Positions 33,520-43,048 of a stretch of DNA of 64,000 nucleotides are shown here, piece after piece. The notes under the pieces were generated by a model that saw nothing but the letters and a program-made list of their open reading frames with translations, had not been told where the DNA came from and made no database searches. Both the position numbers and the translations under genes were made by a program. Origin of the DNA: Pseudomonas fluorescens (GTDB lineage: Bacteria; Pseudomonadota; Gammaproteobacteria; Pseudomonadales; Pseudomonadaceae); assembly GCF_902497875.1 (NCBI RefSeq), contig NZ_CABVHY010000032.1, positions 1 through 64,000 of the forward strand. Reading direction: 5' to 3'. Position 1 is the stretch's first letter. Each line of letters begins with the position of its first letter.

Positions 33520-34871
33520 ATCGGCCCACACCTGGCAATGGCCTGATTACGCCCATTGCGATGACGACGATCGTCACCACCGATTTGATCGGCATCACGC
33601 GCGGCCGTTCATTTCCCACCGACGAACTTGAAAGCTATCAAGCCAGCGGCTGTGGCTGGGTACCGGCCAACAGTGCGCTCACCCCACAGGATGTAGTGGC
33701 CGACAATAATCCTTGGGGGGCTTACGGCGACTTGCGGTTGATACCAGACATGAACTCGCGCGTTCAGGTACCCAATGGTCCCGACGCCAATGCGCCTGCA
33801 CTGGACTACGTTCATGCCGATATCTGTGAAACCGATGGTCGGCCTTGGGCTGCGTGCCCGCGCACGCTGTTGCGCAATGAAGTCGAACGCTACCGCGATG
33901 AACTGGGTCTGGATGTCACGGCCGCATTCGAACATGAATTCAACCTCGGCGAGCTTGATACACAGCCATCGCACCGTGCATTCTCACTTGGTGCGCAGCA
34001 CCACGCGGCCAACTTCGGCGGCTGGCTGCTCAGTGCCTTGAGGGCCGCCGGGGTCGAGCCTGAAATGTTCCTGCCCGAGTACGGCAAGGCGCAGTACGAA
34101 ATCACCTGTCGCCCCACACAAGGCGTTGCCGCCGCCGACCGGGCCGTGAACGTTCGCGAAATCACCCGCGAGATCGCTCGCCAGATGGGCCTGGACATCA
34201 GCTTCTCGCCCAAACTTGAAGAGCACGGTGTCAGCAACGGTGTGCACCTGCATATCAGCCTGCAGGATCAAGACGGCACCCCGGTGATGTATGACCCCGA
34301 ACATACCAATGGCTTGTCGACATTGGGACAGCATTGGGCTGCAGGTGTGTTGAAGTACTTGCCGGCGTTGTGTGCCTTCAGCGCTCCGACACCCATTTCC
34401 TATTTGCGCTTGAAACCCCACCACTGGAGTGCGTCCTACGCCTGCCTGGGCCAACGCAACCGCGAAGCCTCGTTGCGCATTTGCCCAACGATCACCATTG
34501 GCGGCAAATCACCGGCTAAACAGTACAACCTCGAGTTTCGGCCACTCGACGCAACGTCTTCGCCACACTTGAGCATGGCAACCGTGCTGATGGCCGGTCG
34601 GCTGGGCATAGAACAGAAGCTCGCGTTGAACGCCACCACCGATGAAGAGCCCGACACCCTGACCGACGAACAACGGGAGGCTCGCAATATCATCGCCCTG
34701 CCGGGCACGCTTGGTGAAGCGCTGGCTTGCTTGCGCCAGAGTAAGGAGCTGTTCGAAGCGCTGCCAAAACTCATGATGGACGCTTACTTCGCGGTCAAGA
34801 CTCAGGAGCTCAAATCGACAGAACCATTCACACCTGCTGAACTATGTGAACACTATGCCCGCCTTTATTGA
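33516..34871 (+). CDS. Glutamine-synthetase-family ligase (gamma-glutamyl-amide synthetase type)
   Basis: 451 residues, GS fold. Key GS motifs are present: EHEFN (metal-binding Glu pair), VHLHISLQD (metal and ATP-site His), NREASLRICP and LEFRPLDATSSPHL. The first about 110 residues form the beta-grasp domain. Gamma-glutamylating relatives (PuuA, IpuC) join glutamate to amines with ATP, and the absence of GlnA adenylylation features agrees with such a role. The ATGA overlap with the upstream hydrolase and overlap with the next gene indicate one transcript. Substrate unknown. Confidence 0.88.
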   Translation: MNRPTPGNGLITPIAMTTIVTTDLIGITRGRSFPTDELESYQASGCGWVPANSALTPQDVVADNNPWGAYGDLRLIPDMNSRVQVPNGPDANAPALDYVHADICETDGRPWAACPRTLLRNEVERYRDELGLDVTAAFEHEFNLGELDTQPSHRAFSLGAQHHAANFGGWLLSALRAAGVEPEMFLPEYGKAQYEITCRPTQGVAAADRAVNVREITREIARQMGLDISFSPKLEEHGVSNGVHLHISLQDQDGTPVMYDPEHTNGLSTLGQHWAAGVLKYLPALCAFSAPTPISYLRLKPHHWSASYACLGQRNREASLRICPTITIGGKSPAKQYNLEFRPLDATSSPHLSMATVLMAGRLGIEQKLALNATTDEEPDTLTDEQREARNIIALPGTLGEALACLRQSKELFEALPKLMMDAYFAVKTQELKSTEPFTPAELCEHYARLY

Positions 34872-35607
34872 AACCCCAGAGCATGGCTTGTACAGCGAGC
34901 CGGTTTACGCCCTGAGCCAAGAGCACTCCGAGCACCCGGTGATCTTGGTGTGTGAACATGCAAGCCCCTACATTCCGGCGCAATTGGAACGTCTGGGGTT
35001 GAGCGCGGAGGCGGCACGCGAGCATATCGCTTGGGACATCGGCGCCCACGCCCTGGCGCAACAGCTGTCAAAAACCCTTGGTGCGACCCTGATATCAGCG
35101 GGTTATTCACGCCTGCTGATTGACCTGAATCGCCCCCTCGAGGCGCCTGACAGCATTCCAGAGCGCAGTGAAGTCTACGAGGTGGTCGGCAACCAGAATC
35201 TAGACGATGCCACACGCCAATATCGACGAGACTGCCTGTTCACCCCTTTTCATCAAAAACTCAGTGCGTTGATCGACGCCAGGGTCGCCGCAGGCCGAGC
35301 CGTACGAATCATTGGGATCCACAGCTTCACCCCGATGTACTTTGGCCAGCCACGCACCCTGGAAATCGGCGTGTTGTACGCCCGTGCTCATGCCTATGCC
35401 CATCGGTTGCTCGAAGGCCTGGCGGCACAGGGCCTGAAGGTGGCGGCAAATCAACCGTATGAAATCAACCCTCTCGAGGATATGACCGTCCCCTTTCACG
35501 GTGACAAACGCGGCATTGATGCTGCGCTGATCGAGGTCAGAAACGACCTGCTGCGGACACCGGATGCCGTTCAGTCATGGTCAGATGTACTGGCTCCACT
35601 GCTCTAA
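34855..35607 (+). CDS. N-formylglutamate amidohydrolase-like protein (FGase/HutG family)
   Basis: 250 residues from ATG 34855, overlapping the upstream stop by 17 bases; GTG 34846 is an alternative. VCEHASPYIPAQL, DIGAHALAQQL, YSRLLIDLNRPLEAPDSIP and GIHSFTP are the zinc-binding and substrate motifs of the FGase family, which removes formyl or acyl groups from amino acids such as N-formyl-glutamate or -aspartate. No hut gene lies nearby, so a role in histidine use is unlikely; it probably hydrolyses an acylated product of the neighbouring ligase and hydrolase (inference). Confidence 0.85.
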   Translation: MPAFIETPEHGLYSEPVYALSQEHSEHPVILVCEHASPYIPAQLERLGLSAEAAREHIAWDIGAHALAQQLSKTLGATLISAGYSRLLIDLNRPLEAPDSIPERSEVYEVVGNQNLDDATRQYRRDCLFTPFHQKLSALIDARVAAGRAVRIIGIHSFTPMYFGQPRTLEIGVLYARAHAYAHRLLEGLAAQGLKVAANQPYEINPLEDMTVPFHGDKRGIDAALIEVRNDLLRTPDAVQSWSDVLAPLL

Positions 35608-35757
35608 ACGCTGTTGCTTGGTAAATCGGTAATACAACTATAAAAACACCGCTTGGGCGCTTTTTAACCTGCCGGGTTTAAAAACTTGTTTCAGTCGCCG
35701 CGTTGTCATCAGACAGTGACCGAACATCCGCCTTACTCGCTTATGGAGTACCGTGTC

Positions 35758-37101
35758 ATGGCTATCGAAGATTTTGGTTATAAACAAGAATTAAAACGTA
35801 GTTTGTCGCTTGCCGACCTGGTGATCTATGGAATGATCTTCATGATCCCCATTGCACCCTTTGGGGTGTACGGGTACGTGAACCAGCAAGCCCCTGGAAT
35901 GGTGCCACTGGCTTACATCATTGGCATGGGGGCTATGTTGTTCACTGCATTGAGCTACGGCAGCATGGCGCGCGCCTTTCCCATTGCCGGTTCAGTCTAT
36001 TCTTATGCGCAACGGGGCTTGCACCCCAACGTTGGCTTTCTTGCAGGCTGGTTGCTGCTGTTGGACTACTTGCTGATTCCGCCTTTGCTGTACATATACG
36101 CCGCCATGGCACTTAACCATCTCTACCCTGAAATTCCAAAGTTTGCCTTTATTTTCATTTTCCTGATCAGCGCTACGCTGGTGAACTTGCGAGGCATCAC
36201 CTTCACCGCCCGCATGAACATTCTGTTCCTGATCGCGCAGCTCGTGGTACTGGGCATTTTTCTTGCCTGTGCCTGGAAGGCATTGCACGCAGGCGGCGGC
36301 AATGGGCAACTGACATTGGCCCCTCTGTACAACCCGTCGAATTTCAATTTTGCCTTGATGATGCAGGCTGTTTCGATTGCGGTGCTTTCTTTTCTTGGGT
36401 TCGATGCCATTTCCACGTTGGCGGAAGAGACCAAGGGCGATGCCGGTCGCAGCGTTGGCAGGGCCGCGCTGATCAGCCTGCTGATCATGGGTGGAATATT
36501 CGTCGTACAAACATGGCTTGCCGCTGACCTTGCAGCGGGCATGGGTTTCACCTCAGCCGACACTGCGTTCTATGAAATCGCCACCATCGCCGGTGGCGAT
36601 CGGTTGGCATCCTTGACGGCTGTAGCAACAGCTTTGGCCTGGGGCGTGGCGGTGTCCATCACATCGCAAGCGGCAGTTTCGCGATTGTTGTTCGGGATGG
36701 CGCGGGATGGAAAATTACCAAAAGTCCTCGCAAAAGTTCACCCCAAATACAGCACTCCGCACTTGAGCATTTACTTGGTGGCGATACTGTCGCTGGCGAT
36801 CTGTTACTTTTTTATCAATGCCGTCGACACCTTGACTTCACTGGTAAACTTCGGCGCATTGAGTGGCTTTATCATTCTGCATCTCACCGTCATTAACTAC
36901 TACTGGCGCCGGCAGAAATCAGGAAACATTCTAGCTCATCTGATTTCACCAATTATGGGTTTTATCATCACCGGTGCAATCATGTACAACATGGGCCTGG
37001 ACGCACAAAAACTTGGCGGTGTCTGGATTGCGATAGGCCTTGTCTACTTGTGCACTCTCAATCGAAAAGGTGCAAACCTGGTATTATCCAAGGATATCTG
37101 A
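35758..37101 (+). CDS. APC-family amino acid/amine permease (PuuP/PlaP-like)
   Basis: 447 residues, 12 membrane helices. It starts MAIEDFGYKQELKRSLSLAD with an upstream GGAG, and continues with DLVIYGMIFMIPIAPFGVYG, which is typical of putrescine/amino-acid APC importers of the PuuP/PlaP kind. FLGFDAISTLAEETKG in helix 6 and ITSQAAVSRLLFGMARDGKLP in helix 8 are conserved. It lies 150 bases downstream of the FGase-like gene on the same strand and would import the cluster's substrate. GC content is lower than in the flanking genes. Confidence 0.88.
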   Translation: MAIEDFGYKQELKRSLSLADLVIYGMIFMIPIAPFGVYGYVNQQAPGMVPLAYIIGMGAMLFTALSYGSMARAFPIAGSVYSYAQRGLHPNVGFLAGWLLLLDYLLIPPLLYIYAAMALNHLYPEIPKFAFIFIFLISATLVNLRGITFTARMNILFLIAQLVVLGIFLACAWKALHAGGGNGQLTLAPLYNPSNFNFALMMQAVSIAVLSFLGFDAISTLAEETKGDAGRSVGRAALISLLIMGGIFVVQTWLAADLAAGMGFTSADTAFYEIATIAGGDRLASLTAVATALAWGVAVSITSQAAVSRLLFGMARDGKLPKVLAKVHPKYSTPHLSIYLVAILSLAICYFFINAVDTLTSLVNFGALSGFIILHLTVINYYWRRQKSGNILAHLISPIMGFIITGAIMYNMGLDAQKLGGVWIAIGLVYLCTLNRKGANLVLSKDI

Positions 37102-37237
37102 CTCAGCCATTATATTAATAAGCCTCTAAACACTTCGGTGCATTGATCACCCTAGCCCATGTATGGGGTAACGGATGGCGGCTGCCCTGAAACGCCGTTG
37201 ATGCACCCATTATTGCTTTTGTCCGAAGGATGACAGA

Positions 37238-38284
37238 ATGACCCGTTATATCGATGTTAACGACCTCACCCAATTGGTATCGCATAAAGGCTTGACGGCG
37301 TGCTTGGCGGAAATGGCCGAATGCATACGTGAAGATTACTTACGTTGGCACGAATTCGATAAGTGCGCGCGCCTTGCCAACCATTCGAAGGAAGGTGTGA
37401 TAGAGCTCATGCCAGTGTCAGATACCTCGCTGTACGCCTTCAAGTACGTCAATGGCCACCCAAAAAACACCCTCAATGGCATGCTCACCGTAATGGCATT
37501 TGGTGCACTTGCTGATGTGGACACCGGCAAACCGGTGCTGCTCAGCGAAATGACCCTGACCACTGCAATTCGTACCGCCGCAACATCGGCGTTGGCGGCA
37601 CGCTACATGGCCAGGCCTGGCTCGCGCAGCATGGCGCTGATTGGTAACGGTTCACAGAGCGAATTCCAGGCAGTTGCCTTCCACACGATGTTGGACATCA
37701 ACGAAATTCGCTTGTTCGACATCGATCCCAAGGCGACCCGCAAGCTGGCAAAAAACCTCGAAAGCTTCCCGGCGCTCAAGATCGTGATCTCGACCTCGGT
37801 TGCCGAGGCCGTGCGAGGTGCCGATATCGTGACCACGGTGACGGCGGACAAGGCCTACGCCACTATCCTGACCCCGGAAATGATCGAACCCGGCATGCAC
37901 CTCAACGCCGTCGGTGGCGACTGCCCGGGCAAGACCGAGCTGCACCGTGAGATCGTCGGGCGTTCCCGGGTGATCGTGGAGTTTGAACCGCAAAGCCGTA
38001 TCGAAGGCGAGATTCAACAGATGCCCAGCGATTCGCCTGTCATCGAATTCTGGCGCGTGGTCAATGGCCAGGAAGCAGGCCGTAAACATGCAGATGAGGT
38101 CACGCTGTTCGATTCGGTTGGCTTTGCGCTGGAAGACTATTCAGCGCTGCGATATGTCCTGGCCGTTGCCCTGGCGTGCAATATCGGACGTGAAATTGAA
38201 CTGGTGCCTGAACTGGAAAACCCAAAGGACCTGTACGCACGTCTGATTACAGCCAAGACGGAAGTTCACAAGAGACGCGCCTGA
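37238..38284 (+). CDS. Ornithine cyclodeaminase-family enzyme
   Basis: 348 residues, mu-crystallin/OCD fold. The NAD-binding loop is MALIGNGSQSEFQ (near residue 132), preceded by TAIRTAATSALAARYMARP, and NAVGGDCPGKTEL near residue 225 is the conserved metal/substrate-adjacent segment that in true ornithine cyclodeaminases includes the catalytic Asp. OCD converts ornithine to proline with loss of ammonia; relatives act on other amino or imino acids. It is 136 bases after the permease. Its presence suggests that ornithine or a similar omega-amino acid is an intermediate (inference). Confidence 0.9.
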   Translation: MTRYIDVNDLTQLVSHKGLTACLAEMAECIREDYLRWHEFDKCARLANHSKEGVIELMPVSDTSLYAFKYVNGHPKNTLNGMLTVMAFGALADVDTGKPVLLSEMTLTTAIRTAATSALAARYMARPGSRSMALIGNGSQSEFQAVAFHTMLDINEIRLFDIDPKATRKLAKNLESFPALKIVISTSVAEAVRGADIVTTVTADKAYATILTPEMIEPGMHLNAVGGDCPGKTELHREIVGRSRVIVEFEPQSRIEGEIQQMPSDSPVIEFWRVVNGQEAGRKHADEVTLFDSVGFALEDYSALRYVLAVALACNIGREIELVPELENPKDLYARLITAKTEVHKRRA

Positions 38285-38758
38285 ACAACATCGCCCCGCA
38301 CCGCAATGTGAGGCGTCTTGATGACGTCCTGACCCTTCACGTAGTCGGCACAAAACAACTCACCGGCCCCAGAGCGCCCGTTAACATGGAAACCAACACC
38401 TACGAAAAGGAATTCAGGGCGCAACTCGTGGCGCTTTTGTTGCAAAGCTGTCGGCGGTGGAAATGTGTGTCTTGCCAAGACAGTCCAGGGAAAGGTCATT
38501 CCAGTAGCGAGACCAGACGCGGCTCTATTGAGGTCTCAAGCACCTCAAGCAGAGCCAGCGTCACCGGCAGCTTGAAGCGCCGCCGTCCAGCGCTGCCGGG
38601 GGCAAACGCCCTCGACGTGCGCGGTCAGCTCGCAAAGTCATAGACGGCGATCAAAGCCGTAGCCTCGTCCTGTCATCGTGTGGTGTACCTGCGAGGCTCT
38701 CGTGACCCGAAGGACGCGCAGGGAGAATCCGATCCAGTGCTGGTTGGCGTAGGCTGTC
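38285..38758. other. Intergenic region, 474 bases, no gene recognised
   Basis: Open frames exist on both strands but none has both a credible ribosome site and recognisable sequence. A minus-strand stretch near 38290-38420 (GFHVNGRSGAGELFCADYV) reads protein-like and could be decayed coding DNA, but I cannot assign it. Confidence 0.35.
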
Positions 38759-40351
38759 TCACGCGACGGTTCGCGCAGCGCGTACTTTCGCGTATCGCGA
38801 GAATCCGATCTTGATGCCGACCAGCATGGGGGCGGCGATTGCAAAAAGCAGGGTAACGGCGATGAACGCTGAGTCGAAGGCAATCACCGTGGACTGACCT
38901 GACACGACCCGGCCCAGGAGGCTCGTCGCTGCCCGGCCAGCGGCCACGGCATCCATGCCTTTCGCCGACAGCATGGCCGTCGTGGTCGTCAGCCGTTCGA
39001 TGACCGCGGCCCCACCGGGAGTAACGCTGGCACCGAGGACCACGGCATTGGCGGTAACGTTATGCTCGATCAGCGTCTGGAGTCCTGCGACCCCCATAAG
39101 GCCACCCAGTTGGCGACCCGTGTTGAAAAGGCCTATTCCGCAAGCAAGGTTTCGGCTGTTGAGGTCGCTGAAAGCGATCAGCGTGATCGACAGAAACAGG
39201 AAGCCAAGGCCCAGGCCGCGTAACAGGATGGCTGCCATCATGTCGTCGGTGCCGCTTTCGCTGGTCGAACCGGACAGCATCCACATCGCAACCATGATCA
39301 TCGGGATGCCAAAGGGCACAGTGGCGAACGGCGCAACGTGGCGGACCTGCATGAGAAAGGCAGCAATGAGCAGCGCGCCGATAAAAAAAGCACCACTGGG
39401 CAACAGGAGCAGGCCGGCTTCGGTGGGCGTGAACGCGAGGACCGACAGGGCGAACGCCGGAATCAGGAACGCGCTGCCGAACAAGGCGGCGCCGGCGACA
39501 AAGCTGACGATAAAGGCGAAGGAAAAATCGCTCGATTTGAACAGGGTGAAGTCGAGCAGACCCTGGCCTTTGGCCAACACTTGTTGACCGAGAAAGGCCA
39601 ACAGAGCGGCTGCGCCGATCACCGTCATCCAGAGGATGCGAGGCTCCTCGAACCAGTCCCATCGGCTGCCCTGGCTGAGCACATAAGTGAAACAGAACAG
39701 GGTGGCAGAGATCAGCGAGAAGCCGATCCAGTCGAACGGCCGGTGCCGGGCCTTGGCGGGTATCGGGCCGCCTGCGATCAGCAGCAGTCCGCTAGCCGCC
39801 AAGGCCAGCGGAACAACGCTGAAGAAGATCCATGTCCAGGATTGGCTATCGATCAACCACCCCTGAAGGGCCGGGGCCAGCGTCGCGGGCGCGACAACGG
39901 CGCCCATGGCAAACAGGGCTTGAAGGATGGGTTGATGGGATCGCGCAAAGGCGCGAAAGATGATCGCCTGCCCCCCGACCAACAGGGTGCCGCCGGCGAA
40001 GCCCTGAATCATTCGAAACGCGACCAGCAGATCCAGTCGAACCGTGATGGCGGCAATGCCGCATGCCAGGCCCATGACCAGGATTGAGCCGATGATCAGG
40101 TTACGTGGAAAGAAACGGCTCATCAGCCACGGGGCCGTCATGAACCCGATCAGCTTGAGCGCGGTGTAGCCGATATCCAGCCAGGCAAACTCATCAGGCG
40201 TTGCATAGGTGTCGCCGATGATGTCGCCGCGTCCAAGCGACAGAACGGTGCTGGCGATCGCTTCCGTCAGCGTGGCAAGCACGATGCCCGCAATAAGTAG
40301 AACGCCGGTCGTAACGCTGGCGTTGCTCCGCGTGGTGGTAGCCGTGTTCAT
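38759..40351 (-). CDS. emrB: DHA2-family MFS drug exporter (EmrB-like)
   Basis: 530 residues with 14 predicted membrane helices. The DHA2 pattern is visible in TPDEFAWLDIGYTALKLIGFMTAPW and in motif C-like GAVVAPATLAPALQGWLID. It exports hydrophobic drugs or metabolites, driven by protons, with an EmrA-type adaptor. The ATG overlaps the adaptor gene by four bases. No TolC-like outer-membrane gene is adjacent, so it must borrow a general channel. Confidence 0.9.
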   Translation of the reverse strand: MNTATTTRSNASVTTGVLLIAGIVLATLTEAIASTVLSLGRGDIIGDTYATPDEFAWLDIGYTALKLIGFMTAPWLMSRFFPRNLIIGSILVMGLACGIAAITVRLDLLVAFRMIQGFAGGTLLVGGQAIIFRAFARSHQPILQALFAMGAVVAPATLAPALQGWLIDSQSWTWIFFSVVPLALAASGLLLIAGGPIPAKARHRPFDWIGFSLISATLFCFTYVLSQGSRWDWFEEPRILWMTVIGAAALLAFLGQQVLAKGQGLLDFTLFKSSDFSFAFIVSFVAGAALFGSAFLIPAFALSVLAFTPTEAGLLLLPSGAFFIGALLIAAFLMQVRHVAPFATVPFGIPMIMVAMWMLSGSTSESGTDDMMAAILLRGLGLGFLFLSITLIAFSDLNSRNLACGIGLFNTGRQLGGLMGVAGLQTLIEHNVTANAVVLGASVTPGGAAVIERLTTTTAMLSAKGMDAVAAGRAATSLLGRVVSGQSTVIAFDSAFIAVTLLFAIAAPMLVGIKIGFSRYAKVRAARTVA

Positions 40352-41445
40352 GACCCGCTCCCTTGCACAACCTCGACACGCGCGGACAGGCCCGGCACGA
40401 TGCGGCCCGGCAACGGGTTGTGGGCAAGCCGGATCTTTACCGGAACCCGCTGCACGACACGCACGAAGTTCCCTGTTGCGTTGTCGGGGGGCAGCAAGCT
40501 GAACGCCGACCCGCTACCCGGTGCAAAGCTGTCGACCACACCTTCAAGTGCCCCGTTGGGGTAGCCGTCGACCGTGATGCGCACGTGCTGACCGGGGTGG
40601 ATGTGTTCGAGCTGGGTTTCCTTGAAATTCGCCACGACCCACACATCATTGACCGGCACGATATCGAGCAAGGCAACGCCCGGCGTGACGAACCGGCCGA
40701 TGCGGACCTGGCGGTTACCGACCACGCCATCAACCGGCGCGCGGACCACGGTGCTGTCGAGATCGATCCGGGCGAGATCACGCGCGGCCTGCGCCTGCGT
40801 CACCGCAGCAACGGCCGCTTCTCGCTGGGCGACAAGGACGGTGATGCGTTGCTGTTGAGCGTCTACCGTTGCCGAAGCAGCCGAAACCGTCGACTCGGCC
40901 CTGGAGCGTGCCGCGTCGGTTTCGTCGACCAGGGCCTGGCTGACTGCGTTGCTGAGGATCAGTTTGCGGCTGCGATCATGGGTCTTGTTCGCCAGATTCA
41001 TCCCGGCGGCGGCCGAGCGGCGTTGCGCTTCGGCCTGACGAATCAGGGCCCGCTGAAGCTGGGTCTCGGCATCGACATGGGTCAGGCGAGCCTGGGCAGC
41101 GCTGACATTGGCCTCTGCTTGCGCAACCCGTGCGCGGTAGTCCCGGTCGTCGATCCGGAACAGGACGTCACCCGCCCGGACGCTTTGGTTGTCCTCGACC
41201 TCCAGCGCGGTGACATAGCCGGCCACCTTGGCGGCGAGCGAGGTGACGTCGCCGCGGACATAAGCGTTGTCGGTCGAGGTCGTGCCACTTGAAACAGCCA
41301 TGGTCCATCCGGCTGCCACGACCACCAGGGCAGCGACGCACAGTAACAGGCCGATCCTCTTTCTCTTGCCTTGCCGCGCCACGACATCAGCGGTTTCAGC
41401 GCTTGCGCCGGTGGTAATGGCGGCCTTGTCCTGGAGCGCGTTCAT
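40348..41445 (-). CDS. emrA: HlyD/EmrA-type periplasmic adaptor
   Basis: 365 residues. An N-terminal cytoplasmic tail (residues 1-30) and one membrane helix (about 31-52) precede a biotinyl-lipoyl half (VTALEVEDNQSVRAGDVLFRIDD), a long coiled-coil hairpin (residues 105-220, Ala/Gln/Glu-rich) and the second lipoyl/beta-barrel half (VRAPVDGVVGNRQVRIGRFV). It links the DHA2 transporter to an outer-membrane channel. It is co-transcribed with emrB by overlap; upstream lies a cupin gene 91 bases away on the same strand. Confidence 0.92.
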   Translation of the reverse strand: MNALQDKAAITTGASAETADVVARQGKRKRIGLLLCVAALVVVAAGWTMAVSSGTTSTDNAYVRGDVTSLAAKVAGYVTALEVEDNQSVRAGDVLFRIDDRDYRARVAQAEANVSAAQARLTHVDAETQLQRALIRQAEAQRRSAAAGMNLANKTHDRSRKLILSNAVSQALVDETDAARSRAESTVSAASATVDAQQQRITVLVAQREAAVAAVTQAQAARDLARIDLDSTVVRAPVDGVVGNRQVRIGRFVTPGVALLDIVPVNDVWVVANFKETQLEHIHPGQHVRITVDGYPNGALEGVVDSFAPGSGSAFSLLPPDNATGNFVRVVQRVPVKIRLAHNPLPGRIVPGLSARVEVVQGSGS

Positions 41446-41536
41446 GTTCTCATTTCCTGTTTAATGCCAAGGATCTACAGCCGAGCGGCAGTCGTCTGCC
41501 GCCCGCTGTCAGGCGTCGATGAGCGCGTTGCCGGGC

Positions 41537-41950
41537 TCACTTCCCGGTGGGCGTGACGAGCACCTTTTCGTCGCTGTCGAGGACGAACACGGCCAGCAGG
41601 CGTGCAGGTTTCGTGTCGCTGGCGTTTGCGCTGACCTGGTGATGGGAGCCAGGCTCCTCAACGAAGTTTTCGCCGACGTTGTAGACCTTTTCCGGTGCGT
41701 CGTTGACGCGGCTGCGGACCGCGCCCTCAAGCACCGTTGCGTAGATGAAGGCCGTTTTCGGATGCGTGTGGGCCGGCGACGCGGCGCCCGGCGCGTACTC
41801 GACCAGCACGCCCTTCATGCTCTTGCCGGGGATGTTGGGAATGGGGCGGTCGAATACGACCGTCACCTTGCCGGCGGGCCGCTCGTCGGCCGATGCTGAG
41901 GTGATCGACAGCACTGCAAAGGCAGCGGCCAGGAGGTATCGGGTAACCAT
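41537..41950 (-). CDS. Exported cupin-domain protein
   Basis: 137 residues. A signal peptide (1-21, ending SASA) precedes a single cupin. The metal-binding pattern HTHPKTAFIYATVLEGAV and a later GSHHQVSAN supply His ligands. ATG 41950 follows GGAGAATTGCC. It is a periplasmic small-molecule-binding or sensor-type cupin of unknown ligand. It shares strand and neighbourhood with the NmrA-like gene (80-base gap) and EmrAB, so a detoxification unit is plausible. A second, unrelated exported cupin occurs at 45656. Confidence 0.85.
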   Translation of the reverse strand: MVTRYLLAAAFAVLSITSASADERPAGKVTVVFDRPIPNIPGKSMKGVLVEYAPGAASPAHTHPKTAFIYATVLEGAVRSRVNDAPEKVYNVGENFVEEPGSHHQVSANASDTKPARLLAVFVLDSDEKVLVTPTGK

Positions 41951-42030
41951 GGCAATTCTCCTTGGTGGGTATGTGTTGTGAAGGCGCGGCCCGTTACCGG
42001 GCCTACGCTTTCCTGAAGGTTCCGGGAGCC

Positions 42031-42792
42031 TCAGCGTCCCGCTTGGGCCATCGACTGACCGAGCCAGTCCTCGAAGCGGATCGCGCCCAGGCGCGGGTTC
42101 TTGCCGGGAGTCAGGGATTGATCGTCGAGCACGGCGCCGAAGTAGCGCGCGTGCACGTCCGGCACCACCTTGCGCGTGTCCTGAGTGGCCCGCAGGAAGC
42201 GCCTGACCAGTTCGTCGAGCGGCATGGCCTCGGGACCGGCGACTTCGACCGTGCCATTGACCGGCGTTGCCAGCGTGACATCGGTAAGCGCCGCCGCCAC
42301 GTCGTCGGACGCCATCGGTTGGATCAGCGCCGGCGACAGGCAAACCTCCTCGCCGACGGTGGCTGACTGCGCGATGCCGCCGACAAACTCGAAGAACTGC
42401 GTGGCACGCAGGATGGTGTAAGGAATGCCGGACGCCTTGATGAGGTTTTCCTGCGCGACTTTGGCCCGGAAATAGCCGTTCTCGGGAAGCCGTTCGCTGC
42501 CGACGATCGACAGGGCAACGTGATGGCGAACCCCGGCGGCCGCTTCGGCAGCCAGCAGGTTGCGGCTCGAGGTTTCGAAGAACTCGAGGACGGCCTGGTC
42601 TTCCCACGACGGCGCGTTGGCCACGTCGACGACGATATCGGCGCCATCCATCGCTTGGGCCAGGCCCTCGCGGGTAATGCTGTTCACTCCGGTGTTGGGG
42701 GAGGCTGCGAGCGCGTCATGGCCGCGCTCGCGGAGGTTCTTCACAAGTTTCGATCCGATGAGGCCGGTGCCTCCGATGACGACGATCTTCAT
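42031..42792 (-). CDS. NAD(P)-binding NmrA/atypical SDR-like protein
   Basis: 253 residues from ATG 42792, whose GGAGAGAACCC is a good ribosome site; a longer frame upstream is not convincing. The Rossmann motif GGTGLIG at the N-terminus (MKIVVIGGTGLIGSKLV) and the central YFRAKVAQENLIKASGIPYT with IPYTILRATQFFEF are characteristic of NmrA-like atypical SDRs, which often act as redox sensors or isomerases. It probably shares a transcript with the cupin and EmrAB genes. Confidence 0.87.
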   Translation of the reverse strand: MKIVVIGGTGLIGSKLVKNLRERGHDALAASPNTGVNSITREGLAQAMDGADIVVDVANAPSWEDQAVLEFFETSSRNLLAAEAAAGVRHHVALSIVGSERLPENGYFRAKVAQENLIKASGIPYTILRATQFFEFVGGIAQSATVGEEVCLSPALIQPMASDDVAAALTDVTLATPVNGTVEVAGPEAMPLDELVRRFLRATQDTRKVVPDVHARYFGAVLDDQSLTPGKNPRLGAIRFEDWLGQSMAQAGR

Positions 42793-43048
42793 GGGTTCTC
42801 TCCGCTTCCCGACGGCAACCATTGCTGTCGATGTAGAGAAAGAGTGCCTGCGCGCGTGAGGGAAGTCCTTGTGCCGGCCTTGAGTTTGTCTTTGGGCAAG
42901 CTTGGTTTTTCGTCCAAAGAAGCAAGTGGGCAACTGGCATCCCTTGCTGGACGGTGCAGCGGGTTACGCGCTGCCGTATTATCGATACCTCGTTCTAATC
43001 GCCAGCTCGGACACGGAGTCGAGGGCGCTCGACCAGGGGATCCTCACC

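Noticed and set aside
38266..38499. Minus-strand ORF after the OCD-like gene
   Set aside because: Reads partly protein-like but has no ribosome site or recognised family and overlaps the OCD-like gene end.
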